A stretch of 64,000 nucleotides of DNA, taken from positions 4,255,153-4,319,152 of the forward strand of contig OY987305.1 of NCBI GenBank assembly GCA_963920635.1, given 5' to 3'. The notes beneath the pieces are model-generated. The model saw only the letters and a program-made list of their open reading frames with translations, ran no database searches and had not been told where the DNA came from. Shown here piece after piece: positions 1 to 28,369 of this stretch. The DNA is from Pseudeuparius sepicola. Taxonomy: Eukaryota > Arthropoda > Insecta > Coleoptera > Anthribidae. How positions within the stretch are numbered: position 1 is the first letter of the stretch; every line of letters starts with the position of its first letter. A program made the position numbers and the translations under genes.

Positions 1-245
1 ATCCAAATTAAACGTGTGTACAAAATTTCAGCTCGATCGGTTGAAATTTAACTAGTCCGCCATCTTGGGTGATCCGCCATGTTGGATTTAGAATGACGTC
101 ACACATATAATCATGCATTGTCATCCAAATTAAACGTGTGTACAAAATTTCAGCTCGATCGGTTGAAGATATCTGCTTCAAAATTGAGTTGCAAGATTCC
201 ACCCGAACAAATTACATACATACATACATACATACATACATTGCA
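1..245 (+). repeat. 3' tail of a probable non-LTR element with (CATA)n run
   Basis: A motif of about 43 bases beginning TCCAAATTAAACGTGTG occurs twice (about 2-44 and 123-165). It is followed by a run of CATA units (about 216-240) and then a short A-rich tail with AATAAA near 250. Repeated 3' units ending in a short tandem repeat suggest the 3' end of a LINE, perhaps RTE-like. No reverse transcriptase lies in the window for this copy, so the family name is a guess. Confidence 0.45.
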
Positions 246-817
246 AGTTAAATAAAAGCTTTTAAAATAGCCATAGCTCTTTTATTTTTTGTAATAACTA
301 TGCCGAGTATTGTATCTTTGGAAAGCTCAAAAATGGTCGATTTTATAAGGCCATAGCCAACTATGATTTACATTTAAAAAAACACAAGTTTATGTCATAA
401 CTCAAAAATCACAAACAACATAAAAAATTGGATTAGATTATCTTATTAAGCCCAAGGTACCTATCTAGAAATACCTTTATCTCATTTCGAACCACAATAT
501 TGTTCTATGCAGAATGTGCAATAGTCGTAGTGAATGTAGTAGTATTTTGCCGCGTCATACATTTTGACCCAACAGCGGACAATAATAATTATTAGGTTAT
601 TAATAATTTTGAGGCCACGCTACGTCACCAACAATGCCACGCGCTATTTCTGAATACCTACTTCGCTTTTCCAAGCTTAGTCACGATTCATCATCTGATA
701 CTACGGAAAAACAAAACCGGACCCAGTTCCTAAAAAACTGACGCATGCAGGAAATTATCATTATAATAATGACGAATGCCGTCATCGGACGCTTTCCAGC
801 TAAACCATCGTCCAGAT
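246..817. other. Gene-free stretch with one arm of a fold-back repeat
   Basis: No coding signal is seen. Bases of about 262-450 (GCCATAGCTCTTTTATTTTT onward) match both arms of the fold-back element at 8628-9974, so this is a solo or truncated arm of that family. The rest is A+T-rich with no recognised feature. Confidence 0.6.
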
Positions 818-2108
818 CAGTGGCGTATCCAGGATTAACGTCTGGGGGGGGGGGGGGCAATCGGTTATAAATAACAAAACTCTGTCGATAAATTTAATGA
901 ATAAAAACAGAACAAAACATATTTTCTAAAATAAATAAATACAGGGTGTCCGGAAATAAATGCACCAACTTGAAAAATTAAAGGAAAATATGACGAAAAG
1001 TTCATATGAACATGGGTCCGCAGATGTTTTGTTTTCGAGATGCAGGGTGCTGAAATTGAACTGAAATTTCGATTTTTTAAGTAACTTGCAAAATTTGGTA
1101 GCCTGGGTTTTTTTTGGGAAGAGAAGTCATAATTTGGTATTATTTTTGGTGCAATCCGTAGAGGGCGTTGCGTATGCTATCATTATTTAATTTAATTTGC
1201 CCTAAATTTTTTCACAGTAACTTTCACGACATTTTGTGAATGTATCCTCTTCCACACGTTTTCTAAGCAAAAAAGGTATACTTCGTGAATAACGCCAAAG
1301 GTGACCGTTTTCGAGAAATTTTCAAATTTCTGCATCGATGCAGGTGCATATCGACACTCGTATGCAAATGAATTCAAAATAAAATTTAAATAAACAAGCA
1401 CATTTATTTTTTGACAGTTTAATTAACTTGTTGTTTTTTTTTTGCAAGAAAAAAAAAAGAAAAGTTACTTAAAAAAATCGAAAATAAAATTTCAATTTCA
1501 ACACCCTGCATCTCGAAAACCAAACATCTGCGGACCTACGTTCATATGAACTTTTCGCCATATTTTCCATTTTTCTTTTTAATTTTTTAAGTTATTACGG
1601 GACACCTTGTATAACATAAAAATAATTCTTCTTCGAACCGGTAAAATCTATAGGTATCACAAAATCAACTATTCTTTTTTTGGTCTTGAGCTCGTCAAAT
1701 ATCTCCTCTGGAGATATGGGTATTTCAGATATTGCTTCTAACATAAATTTTTAAAATTTTCAGTTTTGAAAATGTTCTTTCTGGCGTGGTGGTGCACACT
1801 GTAATTGTGCAAAATATGTTTAGTAGGTTGTTTTGCCTAATTTACGGTTACGCGCTGCGACCGACGGAGTGTGTGCATAATATAGGTACGGCGGTGCGTT
1901 ATCAAATCTACTGCACAGGTTTTAATTTCGAGAAGACAAGATGAAACAAATAACAAATTGTAGATGTTTGATGCATTTTCAGATTAGGCCAGGAGTATAT
2001 AATTTTTGGTATTACATATTAATTTTGATATTACAAATCTCGTTTATCTCGACAGCTCTGGGGGGGGGGCAATTGCCCCCTTTGCCCCACCCCCCGAATA
2101 CGCCACTG
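818..2108. mobile_element. hAT-type non-autonomous element with 8-bp target duplication
   Basis: The ends are inverted: left CAGTGGCGTATCCAGGAT at 818 and right ...ATACGCCACTG ending at 2108. Both are followed inward by long G or C runs. The flanks are an exact 8-bp duplication, GTCCAGAT, at 810-817 and 2109-2116, the length expected for hAT transposition. No transposase is visible. The element carries a nested fold-back at 942-1609. Its ends resemble those of the element at 20346-21476 (CACGGGCGTAGCCAGGAT), so both probably used the same kind of transposase. Confidence 0.85.
942..1609. mobile_element. Fold-back element, TA-flanked CAGGGTG ends, nested in hAT element
   Basis: It starts CAGGGTGTCCGG just after TA and ends with a slightly altered inverse (GGACACCTTG) just before TA. 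The two arms, roughly 942-1110 and 1440-1609, are inverted copies; both include the CTGCATCTCGAAAAC region and the ATATGAACTTTTC region. The middle is unrelated A+T-rich DNA. The TA flanks fit Tc1/mariner-type integration. No intact open frame is present. Confidence 0.8.
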
Positions 2109-3218
2109 GTCCAGATAAACCGTACTACAGGTGGACAGCACCTCGGCTCGGTCTCGAAAAAAACCGATCTAAACGATCATAGGGGGCGTTGAACTTTAAA
2201 CAAACACAAAAAAATCCTCGATTCGCCGCTGTTTTGCATTTGGTTTAGAAGGTGATTAGGTGGGGTCGCGTCTTGGAACAATGCTTCAATTTTCGCGGTG
2301 TCGACGACCTCGACTTCCGCATTTTCGCGACGTTACGTAATCATAGAAGTAAGTCGCGAATTGTCGGCAACTGGTTTCTCAGACGGGCCTGCAGACGGTG
2401 GATTTCGCTCGTGGTTCACGCTGGTACATCGACACCTGTGGCTAACAAACTGCGGTGGCAAAAAAAAATTAGAAAGCTCGTGACGTATGAATTGAGAAAT
2501 ACAGAAGGTCTAGGTCTAGCCGTGGAGGCAGAGTTGTCACTGTTTTCATCTACTATACGAAACTTGAATTTCAAAATTAAAAAATAGTGAAATTTGCACG
2601 AAAAGTAAAGTGCCATTTTTGAAATAGATGTAGAAAAATTTCACATGATGGCCATAATTTTATATTTCGAACAAACTTCCTAATAACATTTTTCGATATC
2701 TTTTACATAAAATACACTTTACTCCAACCAAAACTAAGTTTTTGGCTTCTGTCAAGGCCTACTTGATTTATGAGAAATATAAATGTGGCACAAATGACTT
2801 TCAAACTGCTAACAATGTAGGCCTGAATCTTAGAACCTAAAATTTAAAGTCCGGTTTAGGCAGACTTAATTTATTAATTTAATTTAATAAATTTATGTCC
2901 AGTACTGAAATCTCTTGACACAGTTTATGCTACCTGAGGGGATTTAGCCTAAGGACGATTTAATTTCTTAAGTCATTCATAAGTTAAAATAATTGATCTT
3001 ACATTTAAATTAAGAACTGAAATGTCGAAATTTAGATATTTTCTGGATATTTTAGAATGCAATTTTTGCACAAACGCGTTTTTACACAACCTCAACTCGA
3101 ATTCTGTTTAGTCTTGTTTGGCTTTGTTTTTCGTTTTTACATTTTTACAAAATCTACCATTTGACCTTAAATTAAGTTGCATAAACAGGGCATACATTTC
3201 AACTCTTAAATATTTTAG
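2109..3218. other. Gene-free stretch, no recognised feature
   Basis: The part 2120-2540 is richer in G+C and CpG than its surroundings. A 111-residue open frame crosses it, but the protein resembles nothing I know. It could be a promoter region or the 5' side of DOT1L, but I could not find the expected N-terminal DOT1L coding exon here. The rest is A+T-rich. Confidence 0.4.
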
Positions 3219-3410
3219 AAAGATTTTTAGTACCTGTAATAATTATAAATAATAAATTATGTTTAGTGGCATATCAGGTTTAAAGTGCCTACGGCCACAG
3301 TAGGAGTCCCGGGTTCGAGTCCCGGCTGGAGTGCATTTTTTTCAATTGATATCCTTTACCTGATATGCCACTAAACATCATTTATTATTACAGGTACTAA
3401 AAATCTTTCT
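3219..3410. repeat. Snap-back tRNA-like SINE copy
   Basis: Bases about 3280-3391 hold the 3' half of a tRNA-like sequence (anticodon-arm-like GTAGG, T arm CCGGGTTCGAGTCCCGG) plus a tail that includes GATATGCCACTAAACATC. The 5' flank 3219-3278 is an inverted copy of the tail and its flank at 3359-3410, so the tRNA-like part sits in the loop of a stem of about 50 bp. The A-box half of the tRNA is missing. A full-length relative lies at 3663-3789. Confidence 0.65.
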
Positions 3411-3575
3411 ATGTTTCATTTTCTTGGCTTGACATCATAGGTTAGAATTTCCACGTTCAATACTTGCATTAAGTCGCTATATGTCGAATATTGTGGGTAG
3501 AAGAACAAATAGGAAGTTTACATAACCAACAATAATGAATGGTTACCCTACACCCTCTAACCCCTTCTAGTAGCT

Positions 3576-3601
3576 GTAGAAGACGCCGAAGTCTTCTACA
3601 T
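3576..3601. other. Perfect 10-bp hairpin
   Basis: TGTAGAAGAC, then GCCGAA, then GTCTTCTACA gives a perfect 10-bp stem with a 6-base loop, 62 bases ahead of the second SINE copy. Function unknown. Confidence 0.6.
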
Positions 3602-3662
3602 CTCACCGCTACTAACTATATATCAATTGGAATAAATAACACCTAGCCGATGGAACCCGTAT

Positions 3663-3789
3663 TTCCGGTAGCTTAGTTGGTTAAATTGCCTACGGCCACA
3701 GTAGGAGTCCCGGGTTCGAGTCCCGGCTGGAGTGCATTTTTTTTAATTGATATCCTTTACCTGATATGCCACTAAACATCATTTATTAC
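3663..3789 (+). repeat. tRNA-derived SINE, full head
   Basis: The head has an A-box-like TAGCTTAGTTGG and a B-box GGTTCGAGTCC, a good T arm (CCGGG/CCCGG) and an anticodon-like arm (CCTAC/GTAGG). The acceptor pairing is imperfect, the D arm does not close, and the anticodon loop lacks the usual T33, so I do not call it a working tRNA gene. The tail (ATTGATATCCTTTACCTGAT onward) is shared with 3219-3410, which makes this a dispersed family with an internal pol III promoter. Confidence 0.7.
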
Positions 3790-4241
3790 TTAAATATTTT
3801 CGCTCACACCTGTATTACAAAAATCCGGGGATACCCTGTATAACTTTAATGCACAAATAATAACAATTAGAAATTGCTATGTTGTGAATTTTTTTGGTGG
3901 ACACTGTATATATATTTTTCAAAACTTCAAAATTATCTAAAATGTCCTTTGTGAGTACCTACCTATGTAGGTATGAACCAAATTTTAGAAATATTATTAT
4001 TTATATTACCATCACGAAAATATTGAAGCGCATCCTCACCATGCAGTTACCACTGAAATATTGCGTCCTCACATGCTTTTTCTTTTTGGTAAGGTAAAAG
4101 TCTTGTTGAAATTTTTAGTTTCATTCTGATAATTTCAACTTTTTATGTATGTGGATATCGTTGCGTTGCTTATCCCCTGATTTATTTTTGGTTATTGTTC
4201 TGTTTTGTGTTATTAAAATTTTGTTTTTATATCTGTTCAAG

Positions 4242-21725
<17,484 letters not shown>

Positions 21726-24353
21726 TGTGATAGATAGTTGTTTAGAATATTGGAATCACCTCTGGGCGTTTGCGAATTTTATCTTTGCGAGCGTCCGAGA
21801 TGCTTCCGACATTGCGAACGATTACCAAAAATCTATGTATAAAAAAAATCGACTGCAATTTTTGTGTTCAGTAAATTAAATGCGTAACTGTGAAATCAGT
21901 CGATATGTGTTCATTTCATTAGGAAGTTTTCGGCAAGGAATACAGTGTGTCTCGTTTTATAAATTTTTATTTTCAAAATGATTTTCGAAGCAACGTTGCT
22001 ACAGTGTCAGAGACTGGCATTTTGGCAACACCGCTGGTAAGCGTTACCTATCAACATTTTTTAATAATTTAAAACGTTTTGCTACAGTTGTCAATTGTCG
22101 AATAAAGAACCAAATAATTTTATAAGAATTTTTGTTTTATAAAAAGAGGCGCACTGTAGAGAGTTACTTTCAAATTAGTGTAAGTTTGTTCATACAAAAT
22201 TTTATCGATAAGGTACGTGGATGTTTGTGTTGGTAAATACGTTTTAAAAACTGACTAAGTATATATACATTGTTAGATATTTCTAAGGCTTCTAGGATAA
22301 TGTTTCGTGCTTTCTTGAATACAAAAGTACAAATTGGCAACTACATTTTACACGCTGAAAAAAAGACATTTGAAAGTAACTCTCAGAGTACATTAGGACT
22401 TTTACATCGGTTAGAAAAATTTGTGCCAAATTCGTAATGTGTCTTTGAAATTGCAACGTTTTTAATCTATATCGATCGCTCTCATTATTTATTTTAATCA
22501 TGTTTATGTAGTTGTGAGGGCAGAAGGGTGTTTAGACATGAGAATAATTTTATTAACAAAGTATTTAAAACAAATTCATATACTCTCTCAGTAAGCGATC
22601 TTTTTTAAATGATATGTGCGAATAGGTAATAACAAACCGTGATTAAAAAAAGAAACAGTTTTTTTTATTTGTAGTATAGTACAGGGTGTTCCAGAAAATT
22701 ATAATTTTAATTAGGTAAATTTCAATTTGATTATGTGTGCTATTATTTTGTTTATTTTCACGACCTGCAATGCAATATCAGTAGGAAAAACTATATAGTA
22801 CATATTTAATAAAATTCTGCCAAGAATGAAGTGAAATGATTGTAGATTTTCTTGATAAATGCTGGATGAATCGTGAAAATATTCTTAATTTTGTCAGAGT
22901 TTTCAATGTGTGGAACACCTTGTGCTTTGTATAAATATGGATTTCAGGTGACTCAAATATTGTTTAGTAATAGGATTGTAAAGAGAAGCTGTACAATTAT
23001 TGTGTTCAACACAACACTGCCTAAACTTTTCATCTCATTGCTTTCTAAATTATTATGTAACAGTAACTTAATTTATTTATTTGTATAATTGTAATTAATA
23101 ATTTAAGTGAAAAAACACGCTAGTGTAAATAACTTTGAAGCTATACTGGGCAAGTCTTTTCATCTTACTCAGTATTTGAAATTTTAGTACAACTTATGTA
23201 AATAGGGTAGTGAATTTTCAAAGTTAGGTAAATTAATTATACTATTCCAAGTTTGCCCATTTTTACTACTTAAATAAGGCTTTTTTGGTAGCAGTATAGT
23301 TAGGTTACTACGAATTACATTAAGTGCAAATATAACTGCCACTAAGTGTCACAGATTCGATTTTTGAAAAATTCGTGACATTTACTTCTTTTTCCCAGAT
23401 AATACGCACCGAAATTTTTAAAACATTTCCTTCGTGATATTTTTTTGTGCTTATTTTTCTTTTATTGTTAAAAGTTTTAATCATTTTTAACATATTTGAT
23501 AACCTTGTTATTTCTATTACATTTATGTTATAGTCTATTTTTTTAGTCCCTATTTTGTGTTAAAAAGTTTTCAGCAGTTTTGTTTGACAAATTTTATGCC
23601 ACTTATTTTTTCCAACAAATTTGTTACATGGAGAAACCCATCTGGCAGAGTTCGCAGATTTTTGTACAAAAATCAAAATAAACTCAATAATTTTTATTTT
23701 TTAACTTTTGTCAGATCGGTCTTCGCATCAGCACGCTGACACATGATTTTACCATAGCCGAAATCGTTCGGCTATGATTTTACGCAACCAACCAAAGGGT
23801 AACTTATTTTTATTTTTTTATCGTAGTTTATTCGATCATATACAAAAAACGTGACTTTCGAAAGACATCTAGAGTTTCTTTACGATTCCGGTGAGAAAAT
23901 TGGAAAACTTTTAGACTGACCTGTATATTCAATGTATAGTTTTTTCATTGTAATACCCAGGTATGTTGATCGGCAGAGCTGAGCGACTCTGAGCCACTGC
24001 TCGGAATCGTTCAATTATAAGACTAGGGATAGATTGTATGTTACTTTAAATAAGAATTAATGGTATCACTACTGCCAGTTATCTAATAAACACATTGTAC
24101 AATTATTGTAAATCTTCATTTTTATTTCACTCCCATTTACCTATTAGAAAAAAACTCATGTAAATAAAAAAACCCGGACAATGGAAGTCCAACAGTAGAG
24201 TAAAAAAGTAGATAGGCAACGGAAACTTTCAAAGTCGGGAAAGTGTCTGTTTTTGAAAACTTTCCAAGAAGAAATTTTGAAAGTTTGAGAAACTTCCCTT
24301 AAAAGTGTCCGAAACATAACAGAGTGTAACGGAAAAGGTAGAAATTATTAAAA
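21726..24353. other. DOT1L 3' UTR and intergenic DNA
   Basis: AATAAA-type signals occur (for example near 22100), but I cannot tell which is used. A solo CAGGGTGTTCCAG end after TA at about 22682 marks an old fold-back-type element. A perfect hairpin lies at 23753-23776 (CATAGCCGAA, ATCG, TTCGGCTATG). No gene is recognised between DOT1L and the convergent BNIP3 apart from transposon relics. Confidence 0.5.
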
Positions 24354-25001
24354 AAGCACGGGTAGCTATAGGCATGTTGTGCAAATATTTAATTTAAGAC
24401 GTGCAGATCGTCACATTACACGTACTAATGTGTATCGAATTAACAAAGTTTTCAATGAGACAGGTATTTTACTGATCTTAAAACTACTCGGCTAGATACA
24501 AGAATTTTTGTTTCATTTGTAGGGCAGGTTACGAAAAAAATAAAAGGGGCCAAACAGAATGATGAAAATTCGGAGGAAATGTTGCGATATTTTAGAAATA
24601 AACCTCGACGCAGTGTAAGAAGCTGCTCTAAATTTAAATTTTGGGAAAACTTTACTTTGGAAAACTTAAAAAAATTATAAAATTATACCGTTTAAACCCA
24701 AATATTTGCACACCTTGCACGAAGGAGATTTAGAAAGAAGGTTCGAGTATTGTTTGTGGGAACAAGGACCTTTTTAAATGATGAAAATTTTCTGGCCGAT
24801 GTTATATACGCAGATGAGGCGACATTCACAACCAATGCCGTTATGTTCCCAGAATACAAAGTACTGGGCCGAAGAAAATCCTAATTTTGTGATTTATTGC
24901 AAGAACCAATATTCTCAAAAAATTAATGCTTTTTGTAAAATATCATCCAGAAGACTTATTGGTCCTTACTTTTTCGACGAATAATTATGGGAATTCCTTA
25001 A

Positions 25002-26173
25002 CACATTGACTGCTACACATAAGCAAGGAAATTTTTGTCCGAGATGACAAAACTTTTAAATAACTTTTTCTTATAGATTTCTACTCAAAGAAAACATTTT
25101 CTATATACTTTTTTTATTTTCCACCCCGTTTTTGTCTATTTTACCCTTCCGAATTTTCTCGTAGTTGGCGCCAACAAAACCTTGCCGCATGTGCACCCGT
25201 TAGAAAAAACGCCGGGAAACACGTTACTATTGTCCTGTGTGCGAAGAAAAGCCTGCATTATGCGTAGAAGAATGTTTCGAACAATATCACACAAGTATTT
25301 TCAAAACTTTTTTGTATACGTACCTAGATTGTAATTTACATTACATTGGACGCCGGGCGCAGTCTGATCCCGTGCATATACTACGAGCTTGCTTGTAAGC
25401 ATAGCTGGGAAGGATCATGCCAAAAAACATCTAGATCATAGATCAGATCATTTTTTAAAAAAGATCTAAGATCATTTAAAAATAGAGCTTTTCATACAAA
25501 AACGATCTTAGATCAAAAATCGTCTAAAAACGATCTGTTTAAAAAAGATCAAATTTGATCTAAGATCTTTTAAACGATCTAAGATCTTCTAAACGATATA
25601 AGGTCTTTTAAAATATTACATCTAAAAATTCATGATATTATAATAGTTAATATATACATACTTAGTAAAAAGTGACATCTTTTAAAACCGGATCATATGT
25701 CCAATTTTACGTAACTAATTGTGAAAAGTAAAAGTTACTTCCCTAACTGAATTGGTTACGTAATCAAGCAGTTGATATACCTATGGAGAATAGACTGGCA
25801 CTTACCACTGCTCAATTCGTTTCTCCCTCCAATGAATCAATGCCGAATTCTTAAGATCTTTTTAGAAAAGATCTTAGATCGTTATTACGATCTTAGATCC
25901 TTTGAAAGATCTTAGATTTTTAAAACAATCTTAGATCTTTTTCTTTTTGAAACAATCTTTTTAAAAAAGATCGTTCTTTAGTGAAACAAAAAAGATCTAA
26001 GATCAAGATTGCAATCTTAGATCTTTAAAACGATATTTTTTAAATAGATCTGCCCAGCTCTGCTCGTAGGTGGCATCAAAGAAAACTATGACAAATACGA
26101 GATAACTCTTAGTTGGCGTCCTGGACAAAAAAAAAACAACTACGAGTGTACTCGTAGTTCGGCAGTCAACGTA
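25002..26173 (+). mobile_element. piggyBac-like element with TTAA target duplication
   Basis: TTAA at 24998-25001 and 26174-26177 flank inverted ends: CACATTGACTGC at 25002 and, inverted at the right, TACGTTGACTGC. At about 25163-25296 the + strand encodes a cysteine-rich C-terminus (PCRMC, an in-frame stop, RETRYYCPVCEEKPALC, CFEQYHT) typical of piggyBac transposases. The rest of the transposase is missing. Removing the element with one TTAA restores continuity of the mariner-like relic around it, which supports the boundaries. It hosts a GATCT-rich element. Confidence 0.88.
25400..26062. mobile_element. GATCT-rich element (copy 2)
   Basis: The ends are CATAGCTGGGAAGGATC (25400) and CCCAGCTCTG (to 26062). 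The flanks CTTGTAAG (25392-25399) and CTCGTAGG (26063-26070) match at 6 of 8 bases, a possible worn 8-bp duplication. The interior is almost wholly made of AAGATCTAAGATC-type units in both orientations, spaced by T or A runs. It is the same family as 5115-6410 and is non-coding. It sits inside the piggyBac-like element. Confidence 0.65.
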
Positions 26174-26993
26174 TTAATGACCTACCCTTGCAGGAAAGGC
26201 AGGATGTCTATTATCAACTAGAGGTGCCCCATGTCACAGCACAGCCGCAGTATGGCTAAACACCAATTTCCAAGGCAGATGGATATGCCGTCGAAATCCT
26301 GTAATACATTGGCCACTCAAGTCTCCGGACCCAACTCAAATGGACTTCTACTTTTGAGGGGGGTGGGGGACAATAAAAAAAGGGGTCTACAAAAAAAGGC
26401 CCAATAACTTTGATTGACTTTGCCAGCGGATATGTGAAGCATGCCAATATATTTCAATAAAAGAATTAACAAAGGTAGTTATCAGTTGGAAGCTGAGTTA
26501 ATAGAGTGCACAAAAATTTGAGAAACATAAGGTACATTTGTTGAGTTGTTTCCAAACATGTTATTATTGTTAATTTTGCCGTGCTTTCCGCTGTAATTTT
26601 TGACAATTTTAAAAAATCATAGTTAGTCATGTAATAATAATCCAATCGAAATAGTAGTCTGTGAGATATCTTTCCTCAATTTTTCTCGGCTCTTCATAGA
26701 TTTTTGGAGTGTTCACAAGCAAACGCTGCAATAAACTTTCTGCCTTCTGAAGTTAACATATTCGTTTTTCATATTTGGTTTTGGCTTTGTTTTTTCTATG
26801 TTTAGTTTTGTTTGATTACTTACTACCTCCCTTTATTGGGTAAGCTGAATTTTTGGACATTTCCAAAAAAACGATTTATTTTGGTATTATTGGTGTGAAC
26901 AAAAAATGAATTATTATAGGTCCCTGGCACACCTAATTTGTTGGTTGGTATAATCTAACCTATATATGTTGTGGGTTGGTAGGCGGTTCGATT

Positions 26994-27028
26994 CAAGAAC
27001 GTTAAACCAGACTAGTTTAACGTTCTTG
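26994..27028. other. Perfect 14-bp hairpin
   Basis: CAAGAACGTTAAAC (26994-27007) pairs fully with GTTTAACGTTCTTG (27015-27028) across a 7-base loop. It lies 26 bases before a TA-flanked palindromic MITE. Function unknown. Confidence 0.6.
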
Positions 27029-27054
27029 GGTTCGATTATTCGGCAAGACAAGTA

Positions 27055-27200
27055 CAGTTTGTTTAGCGAATGTTCGGCCCTACGTCACAACTCCCATCCT
27101 TGTCTGGCTCGTGAACATACGACCGATATCCGTCGTATAGTCATGAGTAAGACAAGGACGGGAGTTGTGACGTAGGGCCGAACATTGGCTGAACAAACTG
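27055..27200. mobile_element. 146-bp palindromic MITE, TA-flanked
   Basis: The left arm CAGTTTGTTTAGC...CATCCTTGTCT (27055-27105) and the right arm (27150-27200) are near-perfect inverse copies. TA flanks both ends (27053-27054, 27201-27202). The CAG/CTG ends and TA target are like the larger fold-backs. It is richer in G+C than its surroundings. Confidence 0.75.
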
Positions 27201-27202
27201 TA

Positions 27203-28120
27203 CATTGTATACTTAACATTGATGGAACTATTGGCTATTTATTATACTATTCAAATATACCTATAGTTTTTTACTTTTGGATAATAATAATACTAATAAT
27301 TGAAAATCTGAAAGTGGAAATTGTCGTTATTAAATTAATACAAATTACGAAACAAACTTTTTGTGAGACTAATTGAAGTAAACAATAAAAAACGAAGTTT
27401 CAGCGGAAACTTTCCGGGAATTTTGGTAAAACGGGAACTTTCCTATCTCTATAGAAAAAGTAGCAACAAAAATTTAACTTACCTGTTTTAACAAGTCTTG
27501 TAGTATATACACTAGGGAAGTTGCTTTGTAAATAAAAGATAGATTTTAAATACAAAAGTTTTATTTGCAAATAAAACTGAAAACACGTGTAGTATAGGTA
27601 GTACTCCTATGTATCTAAACATGTACAATAGATATTACACTCGGTCCTATATAAAAAATTCAAACTACAATGGCAATTTCCTCACTTTTCGCTTTCACAG
27701 ACCGAGTGTGTTTTTCACATAAAGTCCCATATATCAACATCTATGACATCATTACTGCTGATTGAGATCTACCTCTTTCCTCAGATCTTGTTTAAACAAT
27801 TTAGAAAAACCTCGATACTGCAATAATGACCGTATAAAAATAGAGACCCGACGGCGTCCGACCTCTCGTAATAATTTAATCTAGTCTACATCTTTTAAAT
27901 TTATCTCGACTAATAAAAATATAAAATAAGCATACGATATTAAAGTGGCCGGCCTCGCCACACCACTATCCATATAAAACACCAGTCTTGAACTGAGCAG
28001 CTCGCTCTGACCGCCGACGGCAAACAAACGATAAAACTCGGAAACTGAACAACAAGGGCACGGTGCCGACGACCTAACCTAGCGTGTCGACGGGTGGGCG
28101 AGCCGCCCTCGGATCGTCGC
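27203..28120. other. Downstream region of BNIP3, probable 3' UTR
   Basis: Read on the - strand this follows the BNIP3 stop. AATAAA on that strand occurs near 27560 and could end the transcript; this is inference. The 28000-28120 part is G+C-rich and fits UTR sequence. No other gene is seen. Confidence 0.4.
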
Positions 28121-28369
28121 CTAACGCACTTTCACGGCCGTCACGAAGAAACCATGCTTGCTGATCCACAGGCCGACGCCCGTCCCTATCAGGAGCGACA
28201 GCAGATTTGTGAGGAACAACGTGGCCAGTCCCTTTTTCGAGAAGACGCTCGTCTCGCCCACTCGGGCGTACCGGATGCTTAGCAGGTCCCGTTTCGGGGG
28301 CCTGAAAGCCCAGTTCTTCGGGGGGATGTTGTCCGGCCGTGAACTCCAGTCATTCAGGAATTCAGAGTC
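28121..28369 (-). CDS. BNIP3: BNIP3 last exon: conserved C-terminal domain and membrane anchor
   Basis: The acceptor CCGTTTCCTTTCAG is followed by a phase-0 exon starting DSEFLNDWSSRPDNIPPK. It ends after a 23-residue hydrophobic helix and a short basic tail (TAVKVR) at TAG (28123-28121). The tail-anchor layout fits insertion into the outer mitochondrial membrane facing the cytosol. Confidence 0.95.
   Translation of the reverse strand, partial: DSEFLNDWSSRPDNIPPKNWAFRPPKRDLLSIRYARVGETSVFSKKGLATLFLTNLLSLLIGTGVGLWISKHGFFVTAVKVR

Larger units (their letters stand above)
24354..26510 (+). pseudogene. Tc1/mariner-like transposase relic, interrupted by a piggyBac-like element
   Basis: In pieces and several frames: VEIIKKAR and VYRINKVFNETG (N-terminal part, about 24340-24460), YADEATFTTN (first catalytic Asp, about 24806-24835), WAEENPNFVIYCKNQYSQK and GPYFFDE (to 24984). 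After the insertion come EFLNDLPLQ-type residues, APCHS, then FQGRWICRRNP, HWPLKSPDPTQMDFYF and a C-terminal ACQYISIKELTKV (to about 26480). This matches the order of DDE transposases of insect Tc1/mariner-like elements. Frameshifts and stops make it a pseudogene. The outer ends of this element were not located. Confidence 0.85.

Noticed and set aside
2252..2587. 111-codon open frame as a host gene or DOT1L first exon
   Set aside because: The protein resembles no family and does not match the expected DOT1L N-terminus. No splice pattern connects it to 4242.
3663..3738. Possible functional tRNA gene (A-box, B-box, Trp-like anticodon)
   Set aside because: The D arm does not close, T33 is missing from the anticodon loop, acceptor pairing is imperfect, and the sequence recurs with a shared non-tRNA tail, so it is a SINE head.
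23753..23776. Perfect 10-bp hairpin as a transcription terminator
   Set aside because: Intrinsic terminators of this kind are not used by pol II. It is kept only as an unexplained hairpin.
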